A stretch of 64,000 nucleotides of DNA from Cristatella mucedo (lineage: Eukaryota; Bryozoa; Phylactolaemata; Cristatellidae): positions 1,511,001 to 1,575,000 of the forward strand of contig WPIO01000031.1 in assembly GCA_009760855.2 (NCBI GenBank), given 5' to 3'. This document shows positions 11,501 to 21,560 of the stretch, in pieces. The notes under the pieces are model-generated. The model was not told the origin of the DNA and did no database searches. It saw only the letters and a list, made by a program, of their open reading frames with translations. Numbering within the stretch: position 1 is the first letter of the stretch; each line of letters opens with the position of its first letter. The translations under genes and the position numbers were made by a program.

Positions 11501-14500
11501 TAAGCAATGCTGACTCTGTGGAGTGATTAGCTCTAGAGCCAGACTGGAACTTACTAGCAAGGTTTGAAGTTTCGATATATGAGTTCAGCTGGTCCGCCAC
11601 GACCCGTTCCAGTGTCTTTGATAGGAATGGTAGAAGGGAGACTGAGCGGCAGTTGCTCAAGTTCTCTTGGTCTAGTGTTGCTTTCTTGAGAAGTGGCCTG
11701 ACTACAGCTTTTTTGAAAGGTGCTGGGACATGACCTGAGGCTAATGATATATTAATGATGTTAGTTATGCATGGCAGCAGCAGATCAATGCACCGTAGGA
11801 GCAGGATAGTGGGAATAGGGTCCAGAGCCTGCCACGGCTTGGCTCCTTCGTACCTAGCTGAACTGCTGCATCAGTTTCAGCCTGTTCACGCCCTCAGGTC
11901 CTGTGTGGACAATAAATTAGCTGTTCCATTCCTCCGCTTAAAGACCGTTGGCGACAGAAGCTTTAGCTCTGCAGGTCCTAGGATGTGGAACTTGCTTCCA
12001 CAATTCCTATGCAACGACAACTATTCTCCTACTGCAGACTATGGCTCATTCTTTTCAGTTGTCCTGAGCTGCTACTTTCATGCTACTCACTACCTCAACT
12101 GCTCTCCTGACTCTGCTATGCTTCCCACTTTCTCTCTGTTGCGTGAGACAAAGTCTGTTGGCTACCGAATGCGTACCGAAAGCCACTTAGGCTGTGAGTG
12201 CACTATACAAAACTCTCCTGCGTAACACCCACATGGTTTTTATGACTTTGTGGTTACAGACGGAGATACATACATTACAGAGGAATTGTTGTCTTCTTTG
12301 ATTGGGATACGAACTTCAGGACTAGATCACTAGTGACCTGCTTAAATGTAGACATTGGGGTGCAGCCAGGAATCGGGGAACAGCATTCTAGTGGGGATGT
12401 TGTCACATGCATTCGTGACATCTCGTCTCGACTTCTGCAACTCACTGCTTACTGGCCTACCAGCATGTGCGATCAGGCGATTGCAGCTGGTGCAAAACTC
12501 TGCAGCTAGGCTTGTCTGTCGTGAGCGTCGCAGTTGCCACATTACTCCACTTCTCGCCGACCTGCACTGGTTACCAGTCAAGCAACGGATTGACTTCAAG
12601 GTTTTGTCGCTCACTTTTAGGTCTCTTCATTCTTTGGCTCCAGCCTATCTTTCAGATATACTACCCCATCAGGCAAAGCATCGTACCACTCGCTTTTCTG
12701 AATCCAACAGTCTAGAAATACCTCGTACAAACCTTAAATCCTTTGGAGACCGTGCATTTAGCTCGTATGCTCCCACAGCCTGGAACTCCCTCCCGACCTG
12801 CATCAGAACATCCCCTGACCTGACCACATTTAAAAGAAACTTAAAAACATACCTATTTAGGACAGCATTTAGTGGGTCCTTGTGATTCGTCCTCGATGTG
12901 CTTATGCGTGCTGACACTGTTCATGCTGCCACTAACCACATTTGCATGCTGACCCAGTGCATGTAACCCCTAACCATGTTATTCATTTTGTTTGTTTTTC
13001 AGGCATGATTTTACTTACTATTCTATTGCGTATCACTTTGCAGCAAATGTAAAGCGCCTAGAAAGAGATTAAGTTCTCTGAGGGCGCTTTATCAAGTGCA
13101 ATATTATTATTATTATTATTATTATCGCAGGGATAGACTTCCTGATCTTGTTTATCTTCTGCACAAAGAATCGAGAGAAGCGATCGGCTAGATCATCACA
13201 AGGATCATCAGGTAAGGAGCTAATCTGGGAGCGGTTGAGGAGATGGTTGATCGTCGACATCAGCATTTTTGGACTGCATCTGCGATTTAACAATGTTTTT
13301 ATAGAAGCTAGACTTGGCCTTTGCTAGGATCGATTGGTACGACCTACAGTAGTCTTCATATGCCTGTCAATGGACAGTCAGTCCTGATCTTTTGTATGCT
13401 TTTTTAAGATTGCGCTTAGTAAACCTGGCTAGTTTAATGTATGTGGTAAACCATAGGCCGTCTGGGCGGGGGCGCACAGTGCGCTTTGTCAGAGGTGCAA
13501 ACTCGTCGAGCGTGTCAGCTAATATCGTGTTGTAGCTATCTACCAATGATGACAGATCGGAGGGAGGACGGAGCAGCAGAAGGGGAAGCAGATATTCTCG
13601 CACGGACAGCATCGATGTCAAGGGTATTGAGGTTTTGCAATTCACAGGTTATTTTAGAGGAGGAGGTGGGCACACACTGTAGATTGAATGAGATCTGCAT
13701 GTGGTCAGATAAGCAGGATTTGGTGATAATTGGTGATGACAAAGTGCAGTTGTATGAGAAAATTTGGTCGAGTGTGTGACCCTTGATGTGAGTAGGGCCA
13801 TGCACGTGAGCCACAAGAGACAGTGAGTCAGTCAATGCACGAAATTCGGTGCTGAAAGCATCAGATAAGTTATCAAAGTGAATGTTGAAATCACCCATAC
13901 CGAGGAAGGATCGATTTCTTGCACACGGAATCGAAATGAGATCGGAGAAATCTGAGATAAAGGAGGATTTGGTACCTGGTGGGCGATAGACTACTGCCAC
14001 TATCGGTAGCTTGTTTTCGGATGAGACCAAGACAATTGATTCAAAAGACTGCTTCGAGGGTACTTCAAATGGCTTGAAGTTGAATTTCGAGCGCACGATA
14101 ACAGCAACTCCACCTCCAGTTTTGATTGATCTAGGGGTGTGGAAGAAACCAGATGGATTGATCACGATAGATAAGCTTCATTTACGATAATAATCATACG
14201 ACTAAAACAATCATAAAGCCAACGTACTGATCAGTCAAGAATGGGCTGTGAATTCTTTCAGCTATAGAGAAAGTGTAAAAAGCCATATTTTACTAACAGG
14301 TGACATGGCAGACTGCAGATCTTGTATATCTGTAAAGCCGTCTTTGATCAAGAGTGTAAACTTAAACTCCCGATCGAACAGCAGATATAATCAAAATTCT
14401 CTCCAACAATAATAATAATATATTGTATAGTGCCCTCAGAGAACTAAATCTCTTTCTTGGCACTTTACAGATACTGTATGGAAAGCATTAACGAATGATT

Positions 14501-16227
14501 TGTTGTAACATCCGCAAGTAGTAGGCACAGCATAAGCATGCATATGCACAGGAAAGCCTCAATTTCAAAAGCTTCATTCAGAAGACTGCCTCTACAGCTA
14601 GCCATCACATCCGATCCCTATCCAAGATTAGAAGCTGTCTCCCACAGTGGCTTGTAAAAAATTTAACTAGCTCTTTAGTTCTGTCTCGGCTTGATTATTG
14701 TAATTCCCTTTTGGCTGGGCTACCAAAGAAAGCTATTATGCCACTACAGCGGACAATGAATATGGCTGCAAGGCTGGTCTTCAAGTCCCAGCGGTTTGAG
14801 CACGTGTCACCTTTGCTGGAAGAGCTAGGATGGTTGCCGGTTGAGCAAAGGATACAGAGCAAAGTTCTTACGCTGACCCACAAGGCCCGCCACGGCTTGG
14901 CTCCTTCATATCTAGCTGAACTGCTACATCAGTTTCAGCCTGTTCGCGCCCTCAGGTCCTGTGAGGACAATAAATTAGCTGTCCCATTCCTCCGCTTAAA
15001 GACAGTTGGCGACAGAAGCTTTAGCTCTGCAGATCCTAGACTGTGGAACTCGCTTCCACAATTCTTACGCAACGACATCTACTCTCCGACTGCCGACTAT
15101 GGCACATCTTTTTCAGCGGTCCTGAACTGCTACTTCTATGCTACTCACTACCTCAACTGTTCTCCTAACTCTGCTATGCTTCCCACTTTCTCTTTGTTGC
15201 GTGAGACGAAGTCTGTTGGCTACCGAATGCGTACCGAAAGCCGCTTAGGCTGTGAGTGCGCTATACAAGACTCTCCTGCGTAACGCCCACATGGTCTTTA
15301 TGACTTTGTGGAGTTACTGACGGAGATACAAAGACGAATCAAAAAGACCCATTGAATGCTGTCTCCCTTCTGCCTCCTTGTCTGTCATCTCTCTCTCTCT
15401 CTCTCTCTCCCTTTCTCTCCCTTTCCTGTCTATCCATGTCTCTTTCTCTGCCTCTCCCTTTCTGTCTGTCTGTCTCTTTCTAACTTGATCTCTCTCTCTC
15501 TCTCCCCGCTCACTCGCTCGCTATCTATCTCTTACCTTCGCGTTCTCTCAGGACATGAAACCCCTTTCGTTTAGCAGAAGCTGTTGCTCTGTGAATCCTA
15601 GACTACAGAGCTCACTTTCACGGCTCTTTTACGACGATGCTATCTTTCCTTCTTCTACAACTTCCTTCCCAGCCATCGGATGACACTATTACTTCCAAGC
15701 CACTCCTTCATGCTCTGTCATCCTAATACACTAATACTTTTCTGAAACGCAAAATACTATAAGACTGCTGGAGAGCAATTGTGCACCGAAATGCACTAAG
15801 ATTTTTCTAGAGCTAAATAAAACTCCACCATAACAATGGGTCGGTCTCGTGGCTGTGCAAATGGTAATACATAAAGAAAAAGTGAGAATAACACTCGTGC
15901 TCCGGAGCCACTCAACACTCGTACCGCCGAAGCCAGTCAACAGCGTCAACGGAACGCGGCGGAACGCTGGCAGTGACCACGCCTCAAAAAGCTCACCATG
16001 TCTGCTGGAACGTACTCGGGAGGTAGCTCGTACGGTGGCAAAGTCGCTCGCGCGAGCGATGGCGAGGAAGCCGGTTCATGCCCCTCTTCCGAGGCCCGAC
16101 GTACATGACCGGGATCAGCTCGGGAAGAAACTGCGACGCCGCTGTGTGACGAACGTTTTAAATCTCCGTGAAACTGCTTGGAATTTCTACTAAAGTTTTC
16201 CGAATTCTGAAATGCTACAGAATGCAT
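2196..16227 (-). CDS. PDZD11: PDZ domain-containing protein 11 (five exons found; last exon not located)
   Basis: Small single-PDZ adaptor; in vertebrates it binds C-termini of membrane proteins such as Ca/Cu pumps and junction partners. Exons on the minus strand: exon 1 ending at 15997 (start uncertain, latest open-frame Met at 16227), 8482-8568, 6257-6313, 2703-2801 and 2196-2256. All joins are phase 0 until the last, which ends after one base of a Gly codon. Exons 1-2 give [12 protein letters not shown] then [10 protein letters not shown], which line up without gaps with the vertebrate N-terminal linker (LPAYENPPAWIP... YNNELTQF). Exon 3 carries the carboxylate-binding loop LGFNIRGG and VFVSK. 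Exon 4 carries [12 protein letters not shown] and IEHTE, and exon 5 ends in KYFPYG (family: RFFPYN). Introns are full of LINE and SINE copies. The 8482 donor is GC rather than GT. The pairing of exons is inferred from family order and phase, with no transcript seen. Confidence 0.85.
2517..2552. repeat. (CT)n microsatellite
   Basis: An uninterrupted dinucleotide run of about 36 bases lies in the PDZD11 intron between the 2703-2801 and 2196-2256 exons. Confidence 0.95.
3162..3220. repeat. Palindrome, about 28 bp arms
   Basis: GTGACGTGGAA and TTCCACGTCAC are exact inverse complements separated by AG. Pairing extends outwards (tagttgta/gggt... and gagaca...tgtctc) with one mismatch and a small bulge. 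It lies in a PDZD11 intron. It could be the remnant of a foldback element. Confidence 0.8.
3345..4035 (+). mobile_element. LINE A fragment: reverse-transcriptase C-terminal region
   Basis: The frame at 3436-3672 continues, shifted, into 3663-4046. It shows the family signature [17 protein letters not shown], then [11 protein letters not shown] and [13 protein letters not shown]. It is 5'-truncated and frameshifted, an old copy inside a PDZD11 intron in antisense orientation to the gene. Confidence 0.85.
4036..4574. other. Unassigned insertion between two LINE A pieces
   Basis: This roughly 540 bp stretch separates the LINE A fragment ending at 'ccactaaccattcg' from a second LINE A tail that restarts about 50 bases earlier in the element. 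I see no coding motif or match to the other repeats. Confidence 0.3.
4575..4715 (+). mobile_element. LINE A 3' tail
   Basis: Starts in the 3' UTR (ttattcttgttgtttatcga), passes the aagaaagagattgagttctc block and ends in (ATT)n. Non-coding relic. Confidence 0.75.
4900..5763 (+). mobile_element. LINE A fragment, old and frameshifted
   Basis: Begins in the RT thumb region ([16 protein letters not shown]) and runs to the 3' tail (agaaagattaagttctctga, then ATT repeats). It is broken into short frames at 4910-5191, 5178-5411 and 5481-5741. A 30 bp stretch around 5113-5160 is tandemly duplicated. Confidence 0.8.
5112..5162 (+). repeat. Local tandem duplication inside LINE A
   Basis: The block tccagacgaccggatcggc occurs twice, about 30 bases apart. 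Other LINE A copies have it once. Confidence 0.75.
6486..6631 (+). repeat. Left arm of a long inverted repeat
   Basis: This 146 bp arm is the near-exact reverse complement of 6919-7050. I count only a handful of substitutions and one insertion of about 16 bases near the outer end. Both arms sit in the PDZD11 intron upstream of the 6257-6313 exon. Confidence 0.9.
6634..6815 (+). mobile_element. SINE-2 (tRNA-derived), in the loop of the inverted repeat
   Basis: The head reads agccgtgatggcacactagg, with a B-box-like gggttcgattcc and the perfect cacgacctcgg/ccgaggtcgtg hairpin. The body has cctttatcgccactgcaggc and cttctgtcgctatacaaa, and the tail is (TTTA)n-rich. Confidence 0.8.
6919..7050 (-). 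repeat. Right arm of the long inverted repeat
   Basis: This 132 bp arm pairs with 6486-6631 across a 287 bp spacer. A PDZD11 pre-mRNA would contain both arms and could fold into a duplex of about 130 bp. Confidence 0.9.
7466..7596 (+). mobile_element. LINE A 3' tail
   Basis: 3' UTR block (ccactaaccattcaac, duplicated once) followed by gcctagaaagagattaagtt and an ATT-rich end. Confidence 0.7.
7600..8481. other. PDZD11 intron, no feature recognised
   Basis: No repeat match or coding motif was found. The short open frames on both strands have no family signature. Confidence 0.4.
8569..10082. other. PDZD11 intron, no repeat family recognised
   Basis: Contains a short (CAG)n run at about 9721-9741 and an unexplained pair of overlapping plus-strand frames at 9310-9581, one of them proline-rich. 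There is no conserved domain. Confidence 0.4.
10322..11660 (-). pseudogene. Reverse transcriptase domain of LINE A (broken)
   Basis: RNA-dependent DNA polymerase region of the retrotransposon. The palm A motif region is visible as [13 protein letters not shown] and the template-grip region as [10 protein letters not shown]. The motif C aspartates are substituted (YVEY where the 33.2 kb copy has YVDD), so it could not polymerise even if translated. A frameshift near 11465 and a stop at 11285 break the frame. Confidence 0.9.
11827..12290 (+). mobile_element. LINE B 3' fragment nested in LINE A
   Basis: Encodes [35 protein letters not shown] and [10 protein letters not shown] (11755-12225 frame), then the 3' UTR and a tail of gatacatacattaca. 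It is opposite in strand to the host LINE A. Confidence 0.85.
12390..13125 (+). mobile_element. LINE A 3' fragment nested in LINE A of opposite strand
   Basis: The open frame 12355-12885 carries [33 protein letters not shown] and [11 protein letters not shown]. The 3' UTR is complete and ends in (ATT)n. It is very similar to the copies at 32.3 and 46.9 kb, so a recent insertion. Confidence 0.9.
13536..14165 (-). pseudogene. Endonuclease domain of LINE A
   Basis: About 170 residues of an AP-endonuclease-like fold that would nick target DNA for target-primed reverse transcription. Visible motifs are [22 protein letters not shown] (catalytic Asp/Asn) and LSDH (catalytic Asp-His at the end). The N-terminal part with the first catalytic residues is missing, so the element is 5'-truncated. 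Confidence 0.85.
14408..14482 (-). mobile_element. LINE A 3' tail
   Basis: (AAT)n followed by agtgccctcagagaactaaa and the tttcttggcactttacag block. Non-coding. Confidence 0.75.
14560..15340 (+). mobile_element. LINE B 3' fragment with an intact C-terminal frame
   Basis: The 190-codon frame at 14711-15283 has [54 protein letters not shown] and [14 protein letters not shown], the region after the RT thumb in CR1-like elements. The 3' UTR follows to 'ggagttactgacggagatac'. The RT core is missing. Confidence 0.85.
15390..15525. repeat. CT-rich low-complexity tract
   Basis: Interrupted (CT)n with several TCTG units, just beyond the LINE B copy. Confidence 0.85.
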
Positions 16228-16368
16228 GGCCGTAGTAGTAGTATCACCAGGGCAAAACTATTGTCTGCGGGGCGGGGGAGAGAACCCCCATTACGGTCAC
16301 GAGACCTTGACCTTATTCTCCAGCATCCCGTCGACCGAGCGTCTTCCTTTTCCGGAGCCCTTCCAAAA
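15998..16368. promoter_or_regulatory. Head-to-head promoter of PDZD11 (minus) and RPS3A (plus)
   Basis: The PDZD11 exon 1 coding sequence ends at 15997 and its open frame reaches back to 16227; RPS3A starts at 16369. At most about 370 bases separate the two coding regions. The stretch is GC-richer than the flanks and contains no transposon, unlike almost all non-coding DNA nearby. No TATA box is obvious. Confidence 0.65.
16341..16368 (+). promoter_or_regulatory. 5'TOP-like start tract of RPS3A
   Basis: cttccttttcc (from 16343), 26 bases before the start codon, is a pyrimidine tract beginning with C, as in terminal oligopyrimidine mRNAs of ribosomal proteins, whose translation follows mTOR signalling. 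The exact start site is inferred. Confidence 0.6.
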
Positions 16369-19300
16369 ATGGCGGTAGGCAAGAATAAGCGTCTGACGAA
16401 AGGAGGCAAAAAGGGCAGCAAGAAGAAGATGTAAGTACATTATAGTTGCCAGATATGCTTTAAAATCTTACAGAGCGCGTTTTTCTTGATGTTTTAATTG
16501 CCGTAAGGGCGTGGACGGAGTGGATGCCTGCGATGTCTGACCCCCCTGGACACGTACGGATCCCAGCCACCCTTAGCGCCGTATTACACGTGACCGCATT
16601 TTGTCCATTTGGGCAGTGTGTAGACTCGCCTTTTTGGTTGATTTCTTATACATTTCTGTTGGGTGCTATTTTGGAGGCCTGCAGTACGATCGCGATGCTT
16701 CTCTGTCCCACCTGTGGTCTAAGTCACACTTGCATGTGCGATGGACAGAAGCCTAGATTCTTGTCGTTCACACTCGTAGACTCATGCGTTTAGTTTGTGC
16801 TAGTTCTATACACGCGACGTCCTCGTCTGGGAGGGAAGGCTTTTGTTGCTGTAGCACCTTGCATCTCAGTGAGAAACATCGTTACGAACGACGGATATGT
16901 TTACAGTATTGACCCCTTCACCAAGAAGGATTGGTATGATGTGAAGGCTCCGTCAATGTTCAACATCAAGTTGATTGGAAAGACCCTTGTCACTCGTACT
17001 ATTGGAACCAGTAAGTTTCTTAGTGCTCGTTCGGGTACTATTGCTGTAGGCTCACTAATCCTTCAATACTCATGAAGTTCTTACGGTCTTGCCTTTTTAC
17101 CGTACTGGCTCTCACGAGTTGCTATCCTTCTGCATCAGTTGTCTGTATTATGTATGCTGACAAATGCATTTCATATTGAATTGCACTCAGATCGGCTGAT
17201 AAGCATTTTGCTTTAAGTTTGTTCTGCTTGTACTGAGCTATAATATTCATGCTTTTTTACTGACGTAGTTCTATTAAAGTTTATACGGTGCGTTTGCTAA
17301 ACGCCCCAGCGAGCTTTTTCGTGCATGGAAAATCAATTTGTTTCTGTATAATTCATGCGAGGATCTGCTTGGCCTATGATGGCAGATTTATTTAAACAGT
17401 GAAACTGCACGGCATAGTGGTCCACACAGATAGTGATCTATTTTTGTTGTACTACATTTGCTTGGTTTCCATTCTATATAATTGCCTAAGGCTGCCTGGC
17501 TTTAGCAGAACGTGAAAGACCTGTCAATACCGGTCGTGTTAACTCGTATACAATTTTAGGACGAGGCACTGAACTCCTAAAATTAACGAAAATTTGGCAC
17601 GGTCTTGCTTTAGAGCCGAGTCATTTCCAGTCAAATCAGCTGGGCCAATTAATACCCGCTAGACCCATCATAGAATAGCTCCTTCATACTTTGTAGATTG
17701 AGGTGTTAAATCTCTGCTCAATAGAACTGGAATTCGTGGACAGCTCTTGTGCATGGACGTCTCCCCATCCGAATTGTGTGCTCTCCATCCATCCTGTTTC
17801 TGTCTTAGCTAAGCTGTTTCTCGTTAGAATGGGGGTATGGCTAGAGGTTACAAGTGAAATCCGGTGCAGTCAAAAAAATCTACGAGGCCCACTCTAAGCA
17901 GCTGACCGGTTGCCGAGCTGGTTTGGTCCAGTAGTTAAGATGCTCGTCCCGATCAAGGTCTTGCTGAGGTCGTGGGCTCGAGTCCCGAGGCATATATAAA
18001 ACACTTGAATACAGATTATGTTCTCGTGTGGTGCTATACAAATGAATTGTATCTTTTAAATATATAACTCGTGTTCAATTACATTACTTGCTGTTTTCCT
18101 TCAGGTTCCGTAAATCTTAATAGGAGAACCAGATCCAGGCTAAAGCTCTTAGGGGGGTCATAAGTGTAATCTGACCTTTTTGTTTGTTAGCGATTTATCG
18201 ACGGTATAGCATCAATGTTTTAATTTGGCGTTTACAATCCAAAGTTATATGCTTCGTCAATCGGGCAGTCTGAGATATACCTTTCTGGTCAGTGGAAAGT
18301 TTGTCAGACCGCCTGTAACCAAATTTGGACACAATGCATTAACAATAGTGGATCTGTACATTAATGTGCTTGAATAGAGGCTTATGGGTTGCTGGGCCTG
18401 CAGATAACTACGTCGTCATTTAAGTGCCTTGTGTAGTATTCAAGACTAACCCTTTTGGTCATCTGTATCCAGGAAGCAGTGGATTCAATAATTATATGTA
18501 GCAAATACTGTTTTTGTCGCCCTGAAGTGCTAATGAGTAAAAGAAAAAAGAGGGAAATTTTTCGCGGGGCACTTCGATTACATGGCAGTCTTCCTTTTTG
18601 TTTACATGCCTACTCTTTGAAATCGGCGACAGAGCTACGCTTTCCGAGCTCGTCTGTAGAAAGTGCATTGATGGTGTATGCAGTTTGTGTTTGGAACTTA
18701 TGGCAAGACTAAATTTTTGTCTTCCTTGTTCTGTAGAAATAGCTTCTGAGGGCCTGAAAGGGCGCGTTTTTGAGACGTCTCTTGCGGACCTCCAGAACGA
18801 CGAGGTTGCCTTCAGGAAGTTCAAGCTTGTGGCTGAGGATGTCCAGGGTCGTAATGTCCTGACCAACTTTCATGGCATGGACTTGACCTCTGATAAATTG
18901 AGGTAAGGTGTGAGAGAAAAATGTACGAGTCTTTGTAGCTTTGAGTTGGCTTTTTGTGATTGTCAGCTTTCATATCTACCTGCTTTCCTAGGTCAATGAT
19001 CAAGAAATGGCAATCACTGATTGAAGCCCATGCTGAGGTTAAGACCACTGATGGATATTTGCTCCGTATGTTCTGCATAGCATTCACAAAGAAGAGAACT
19101 AACCAGATAAAGAAGACGTGCTATGCCCAATCGACCCAGGTAATGCAAATGATATCTCATCAAGACAGTGTGTTGTATTAGTGTAGCTTATCATAATTCT
19201 TTGCCTGTCCTTATGTAAGTCATCCTTATGTGGTATAGACATGAGAAATATTAGTTTTGTGGAAGCCAGTTGCCTTAGCATTCTTCAGTCTCACCATCAG

Positions 19301-20415
19301 GTGTCCGTGACGTTTGGTATTTTCAAAAATGGTTCTCGTGTGCTTCTAGTCCATCTGGTTTGTATTTCTCTCCCTCAGATCTAGGGGTTGAAGTGAATGC
19401 AGGCCGTGTGTGCCTTTAGGGATAGTCTTGATGCGGCTGGACCTGCACGGGATGAATGGTATTTGCTGACCCTAGCTAGCATAATAGCTGTATCTTGCAA
19501 GCTGCTGTTTGGGTGCTGTGTTCAAGGCAGATAGCTGTGGCAACTCGATAGCTCAATCGGAAGAACACAGGAGTCCTACAAGCGTATAATTTCTGTCGTT
19601 CTGTATTTAGGAATAAGTATATGCTGCTACAGCAAGCATATTTTTACCTTTGCAGCAAATGTAAAGTGCCTGGGAAGAGATTGAGTTCTCTGAGGGGGGC
19701 TTTGTCAAGTGCACTATTATTATATTTTAATTTTTATATTGCCGACTGTTCTCTTTAACGGTTAATTTGACTGTGTCTTGTAAGTCTACATAGAGATTTG
19801 AGGTTTTTGGTTCTCATTGGGTTTTATCGTCACTCAGGGCCTAGTGTTTCTTGTTCATAATCGAGTGTCAAATACTTAGTTTGCAAGATCGTTCTTTGTT
19901 GGCAGTAAAAATTCTTAGCTCTCTTCCCCCTACCTCCCCCCCCCCCCCCCAAATTGCTGCATGTGCATTAGTAGATGTTCTCCAAGTGGTCGATGTTGTC
20001 ACGTACTTTGTGTTTTGTTAGGTAAAAGCTATAAGGAAGAAAATGGTCGAGATCATGTCAAGGGAAGTTTCGTCTAACGACATGAAGGATGTCGTTAGTA
20101 AACTAATTCCCGACAGCATTGGTAAAGACATTGAGAAAGCATGTCAGGGTATTTATCCTCTCCATGATGTCTACATTAGGAAAGTGAAGGTGTTGAAGAA
20201 GCCCAAGCTTGATCGTAAGTGCTGACAATGAGACATCCATTTATTCTTCTATCTGGGTTTTCAGTGGCCTTGACAGGCCGGTTTTATTTGTTTTAGTTGG
20301 CAAGCTCATGGAGCTTCATACTGAAGGAACTGCAACCAAAGCAGTCACGACTGAGTCTGGAGAGAAAGTGGATCGGCCTGATGGCTATGAGCCACCAGTC
20401 CTGCAGACTGTTTAA
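16369..20415 (+). CDS. RPS3A: 40S ribosomal protein S3a (eS1), six exons
   Basis: Component of the small ribosomal subunit near the mRNA exit. Exons: 16369-16430, 16907-17010, 18737-18902, 18992-19139, 20022-20214 and 20297-20415. All junctions are GT-AG and phases agree throughout. The spliced frame is 792 bases, 263 residues plus stop, against 264 in vertebrates. The basic N-terminus is [16 protein letters not shown]. Further landmarks are [77 protein letters not shown] and the C-terminal [11 protein letters not shown]. It begins with a TOP-like tract and shares its promoter region with PDZD11. Intron 2 carries a SINE-1 and intron 4 a LINE A tail; the exons are intact, so it is a functional gene and not a processed copy. 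Confidence 0.98.
17912..18052 (+). mobile_element. SINE-1 in RPS3A intron 2
   Basis: tRNA-like head (gccgagctggtttggtccag, gttaagatgctcgtcccg, then B-box-like gggctcgagtccc) followed by a degenerate LINE A-like tail ending ctatacaaatgaatt. Confidence 0.8.
19660..19732 (+). mobile_element. LINE A 3' tail in RPS3A intron 4
   Basis: gcagcaaatgtaaagtgcct, agagattgagttctctgagg, then an ATT-rich end. Confidence 0.75.
19937..19950. repeat. Poly-C tract
   Basis: Run of about 14 C in RPS3A intron 4. Confidence 0.9.
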
Positions 20416-20429
20416 GATTGTGCTATGTA

Positions 20430-20435
20430 ATTAAA
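20430..20435 (+). terminator. Probable polyadenylation signal of RPS3A (ATTAAA)
   Basis: ATTAAA lies 15 bases after the stop codon. The short 3' UTR implied is usual for ribosomal protein genes. Confidence 0.55.
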
Positions 20436-20534
20436 GAACTGGCAGCACTTATGATTAGCCTTGCCATTATGCAGCGACACCGGAATTACAAATGTTGCTT
20501 GGCAGAACCATGCAGAATAGCTTTCAAAGAGTAT

Positions 20535-20670
20535 ATTGGGTAAAGCATCCTCAGAGAACTCAGATCTCTTTCTGGGTGCTTAACAATTGCTGCCAATGAA
20601 ATACGATCGAGTGATTAGGGGTGACATGCACAGAATCAGCATGCAAGTGTGGCTAGTTGCAGCTTACATC
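20535..20670 (-). mobile_element. LINE A 3' end
   Basis: Inverted 3' UTR (catcctcagagaactcagat, tgattaggggtgacatgcac, aatcagcatgcaagtgtggc). Old, no coding part. Confidence 0.75.
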
Positions 20671-20950
20671 AAAGACGAAAAACAGGTGCGGTTTGTGAAG
20701 TAAAGACGGCTGTGTTTATCAAACAAGTTGAATCTTATTCGGCAATCACTGGTCGGCTGTGTAAACCCACTCTGCCCCAAGTAGGTGTTAGTTAAACTTA
20801 TCGAAGCCCATAATATAAGTTGAAAAGAGTTGGTTGTGTGCCAACTAGTAAATGTGAAGCATTAATTCGCCTCAATGTTTTCGTGGTAATTTCAAGGTTT
20901 CTCGTGGTTACAGCTGTGCATTGGTGACTACTGTTTATTGAAAGGGTTAG

Positions 20951-21100
20951 TGAGCCATGTGGGTACCCTGGGCAAGGCAGTTGCTCTTTTATAACCGATA
21001 CCGTAGATTCGGGTCTTGAGGTGGGCGATCCTTAATTGTCGCTGCAAATAGTGATAGCCTTTATGGCTCTAGTGCCACCACACACAAAAAGATGTTAAGG
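20951..21100 (+). mobile_element. SINE-2, old copy
   Basis: Diverged head (gagccatgtgggtaccctgg), gattcgggtcttgaggtggg, then gatccttaattgtcgctgca and gatagcctttatggctct. Confidence 0.65.
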
Positions 21101-21360
21101 AACAGTATTTCTCAGAGGCAGCTTAGTATAAACCGTAATAGTAATCAAGGGATTCTTTAAATGCCTATAATTGAGTCGGATTTATTCCAATTTAAGGTAA
21201 TACCAGCCTTTACTTTTAATGGTGTCCGAATCGTCAATAATAGACAGCAGACTAAAATGTCAGCGGAACCGAAGTCTGTCTTCCAGCCTAGGATTAATTC
21301 AGTTCAGATAACTTGGATTTACAAGCGGCACAATGGTAACGGCTACACCGGGTGCACTTG

Positions 21361-21560
21361 AGCCATGTATGGCCAATGAATTAGCTGATCCATTCTTCCA
21401 GTTATAGACCGTTGACAACACACGCTTTTGCTCTGCAGTCCCAAGATTGTGGAACTTCTACAAAACTACCGTTTGCTGCCGGCTACCGCACATCCTTTCC
21501 AGCCGTCCTGAGCTGCTGCTTCATGCTGCTCACTACCTCAACTGCTCTCCTGACGGCAGT
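21361..21560 (+). mobile_element. LINE B 3' fragment, old
   Basis: Matches the LINE B segments aatgaattagctgatccatt, gctctgcagtcccaagattg and gctgctcactacctcaactg. Frameshifted. Confidence 0.65.

Larger units (their letters stand above)
10083..14165 (-). mobile_element. LINE A, near full-length CR1-like non-LTR retrotransposon, with nested insertions
   Basis: The best-preserved LINE A. Reading on the minus strand, an apurinic-type endonuclease domain comes first (13536-14165: [35 protein letters not shown]). A linker follows (13367-13645), then the reverse transcriptase (10322-11660: [19 protein letters not shown]) and the [16 protein letters not shown]-terminal region. The 3' UTR and (AAT)n are at 10083-10330. 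It is dead: one frameshift near 11465, an in-frame stop at 11285-11287, and the catalytic YVDD motif reads YVEY near 11160. Bases of roughly 11827-13124 are foreign (a LINE B and a LINE A fragment on the plus strand). It sits inside PDZD11 intron 1. Confidence 0.9.

Noticed and set aside
17011-18736. Intronic box C/D snoRNA in RPS3A, as in vertebrates
   Set aside because: I looked for RUGAUGA...CUGA pairs with a terminal stem and found no convincing set.
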